Part shown: piece after piece, positions 63,165 to 64,000 of the stretch
How the letters are laid out: each line of letters begins with the position of its first letter
How positions within the stretch are numbered: the first letter of the stretch is position 1
Source: Thermohalobaculum sp039822785
Lineage (GTDB): Bacteria; Pseudomonadota; Alphaproteobacteria; Rhodobacterales; Rhodobacteraceae
Length of the DNA: 64,000 nt
Reading direction: 5' to 3'
Assembly: GCA_039822785.1 (NCBI GenBank)
Contig: JBCBMO010000007.1
Span: 1-64,000 of the forward strand
Notes under the pieces: generated by a model
Database searches by the model: none
The model's input: the letters and a program-made list of their open reading frames with translations, nothing else
What the model was told of the DNA's origin: nothing
Position numbers and translations under genes: made by a program

Positions 63165-64000
63165 TCAGTCATGGGCGACGCCGAGGTAGGCATCGATGAC
63201 GGCCTGGTTGGACCGCACCTCGTCGGGTGTACCGTCGCCGATCTTGCGGCCGTAATCCAGCACCGCCACCCGGTCAGCGAGGTCCATGACCACGCCCATG
63301 TCGTGCTCGATCAGCGCGATGGTCGTGCCGAACTCGTCGTTAACGTCCAGGATGAAGCGGCACATATCCTCCTTCTCCTCGACATTCATGCCGGCCATGG
63401 GCTCGTCGAGGAGCAGGAGCTTCGGCTCGGCGGCGAGCGCCCGGCCAAGCTCCACGCGCTTCTGCAGGCCATAGGGCAGCCGGCCGACGGGGGTCTTGCG
63501 GATCGCCTGGATCTCCAGGAAGTCGATGATCTTCTCCACCGCCTCGCGGTGCTCTGTCTCCTCGCGCTCGGCCGGGCCGGACCAGATCGCCTGCCAGAAC
63601 ATGTTCCGGCGCATCTTGGTGAGGCGCCCGGTCATAATGTTGTCCAGCGTGCTCATGCCCTTGAACAGCGCGATGTTCTGGAAGGTCCGGGCGATCCCCT
63701 GCTTGGCGATCTGATGCGGCTTCATCGGCCCGCGCTTGGCGCCGTGGAACCAGATCTCACCCTCTTGCGGATGATAGAACCCATTGATGACGTTGAGCAT
63801 GGAGGATTTGCCGGCGCCGTTGGGCCCGATGATCGCGCGGATCTCCCCCTCGCGGATGTCGAAGGAGATATCCTTGATCGCCGTCACCCCGCCAAAGCGC
63901 AGGGTGATGTTGCGGATGTCCATGACCACGCCGCCGATCTTGCGCGTCTCAAGGCCATGGGCCTCCTCGGCGGCGGCATAGTCCGCATCCGTATCCGCCG
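63165..64000 (-). CDS. livG: Branched-chain amino acid-type ABC transporter ATP-binding protein LivG (5' end outside the window)
   Basis: At least 254 aa. Walker A IGPNGAGKSSMLNVING, signature LPYGLQKRVELGRAL, Walker B LLLLDEPMAGMNVEEKEDM and EHDMGVVMDLADRVAVLDYG. An internal ATG gives MVMDIRNITLRFGG, but the frame stays open to the window edge, coding AEEAHGLETRKIGGVVMDI, so the gene probably begins outside. Partner of LivF. It lies upstream of the sulfotransferase and livH on the same strand. Confidence 0.93.
   Translation of the reverse strand, partial: ADTDADYAAAEEAHGLETRKIGGVVMDIRNITLRFGGVTAIKDISFDIREGEIRAIIGPNGAGKSSMLNVINGFYHPQEGEIWFHGAKRGPMKPHQIAKQGIARTFQNIALFKGMSTLDNIMTGRLTKMRRNMFWQAIWSGPAEREETEHREAVEKIIDFLEIQAIRKTPVGRLPYGLQKRVELGRALAAEPKLLLLDEPMAGMNVEEKEDMCRFILDVNDEFGTTIALIEHDMGVVMDLADRVAVLDYGRKIGDGTPDEVRSNQAVIDAYLGVAHD

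Overview
The window is a high-GC bacterial chromosome segment, almost certainly from an alphaproteobacterium of the Rhodobacterales/Rhodospirillales type. Supporting features are a SAM-II riboswitch in front of metZ, a BamF-like DUF3035 lipoprotein, a class I PHA synthase, an AlaC-type aminotransferase beside homoserine dehydrogenase, the alphaproteobacterial form of GyrA, a DQHA-type endonuclease MutL and a LivFGHM cluster with an AMP-dependent CoA ligase. Most genes are chromosomal housekeeping or metabolic genes. I see no rRNA, CRISPR array, complete insertion sequence or prophage.

Layout. 0-9.8 kb: a MORN protein, a Gly-zipper protein, PPK2, coaD, a CBS-domain protein and uvrA, then cidA-cidB, a repeat-rich secreted protein, ssb and a DUF3144 gene. 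9.75-10.85 kb: a lower-GC islet on the minus strand with a PadR-like regulator and a small partner gene, read from a strong promoter through a leader with a tiny ORF and a hairpin. 10.8-20.4 kb: gyrA, whose active-site segment has unusual codon use and sequence; hom, an RraB-like gene and an aminotransferase; a sulfotransferase-like gene; phaC. 20.4-28.6 kb: an esterase-fold protein without its nucleophile, an AAC(3)-like protein, a divergent LysR/azoreductase pair, folE, SAM-II-metZ, an alpha/beta hydrolase and a SOUL protein. 28.8-33.7 kb: a patatin, an MFS transporter and a tight four-gene operon around a ferric-reductase/Rieske fusion. 33.7-34 kb: tRNA-Gln and tRNA-Pro, in opposite orientations.

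34-46.6 kb: a degenerate GGDEF protein, mutL, a paired M16 peptidase operon, a bamF-like gene, lspA and ileS, a DUF547 gene, a short unlisted 56-aa gene, and rpmI-rplT-rpmJ with a clear terminator. 46.6-48.7 kb: a lower-GC membrane-protein gene flanked by a 22-bp tandem duplication and a possible IS scar. 48.7-52.5 kb: a translationally coupled ATP-grasp ligase / M24 peptidase / Asp-Glu-racemase-like operon with a cupin gene upstream. 52.8-64 kb: a branched-chain amino-acid-type ABC transporter (livG partial, livH, livM, binding protein, livF) with a PaaK-like CoA ligase. It is interspersed with small membrane proteins, a duplicated VOC pair around an unknown protein, and a second sulfotransferase.

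The least explained units are the PadR islet with the mosaic gyrA, the Rieske/ferric-reductase operon, the ATP-grasp/M24/racemase operon and the AT-rich stretch at 27.5-28.0 kb that ends in a textbook terminator. GC and codon statements are by eye; no statistics or database searches were run.
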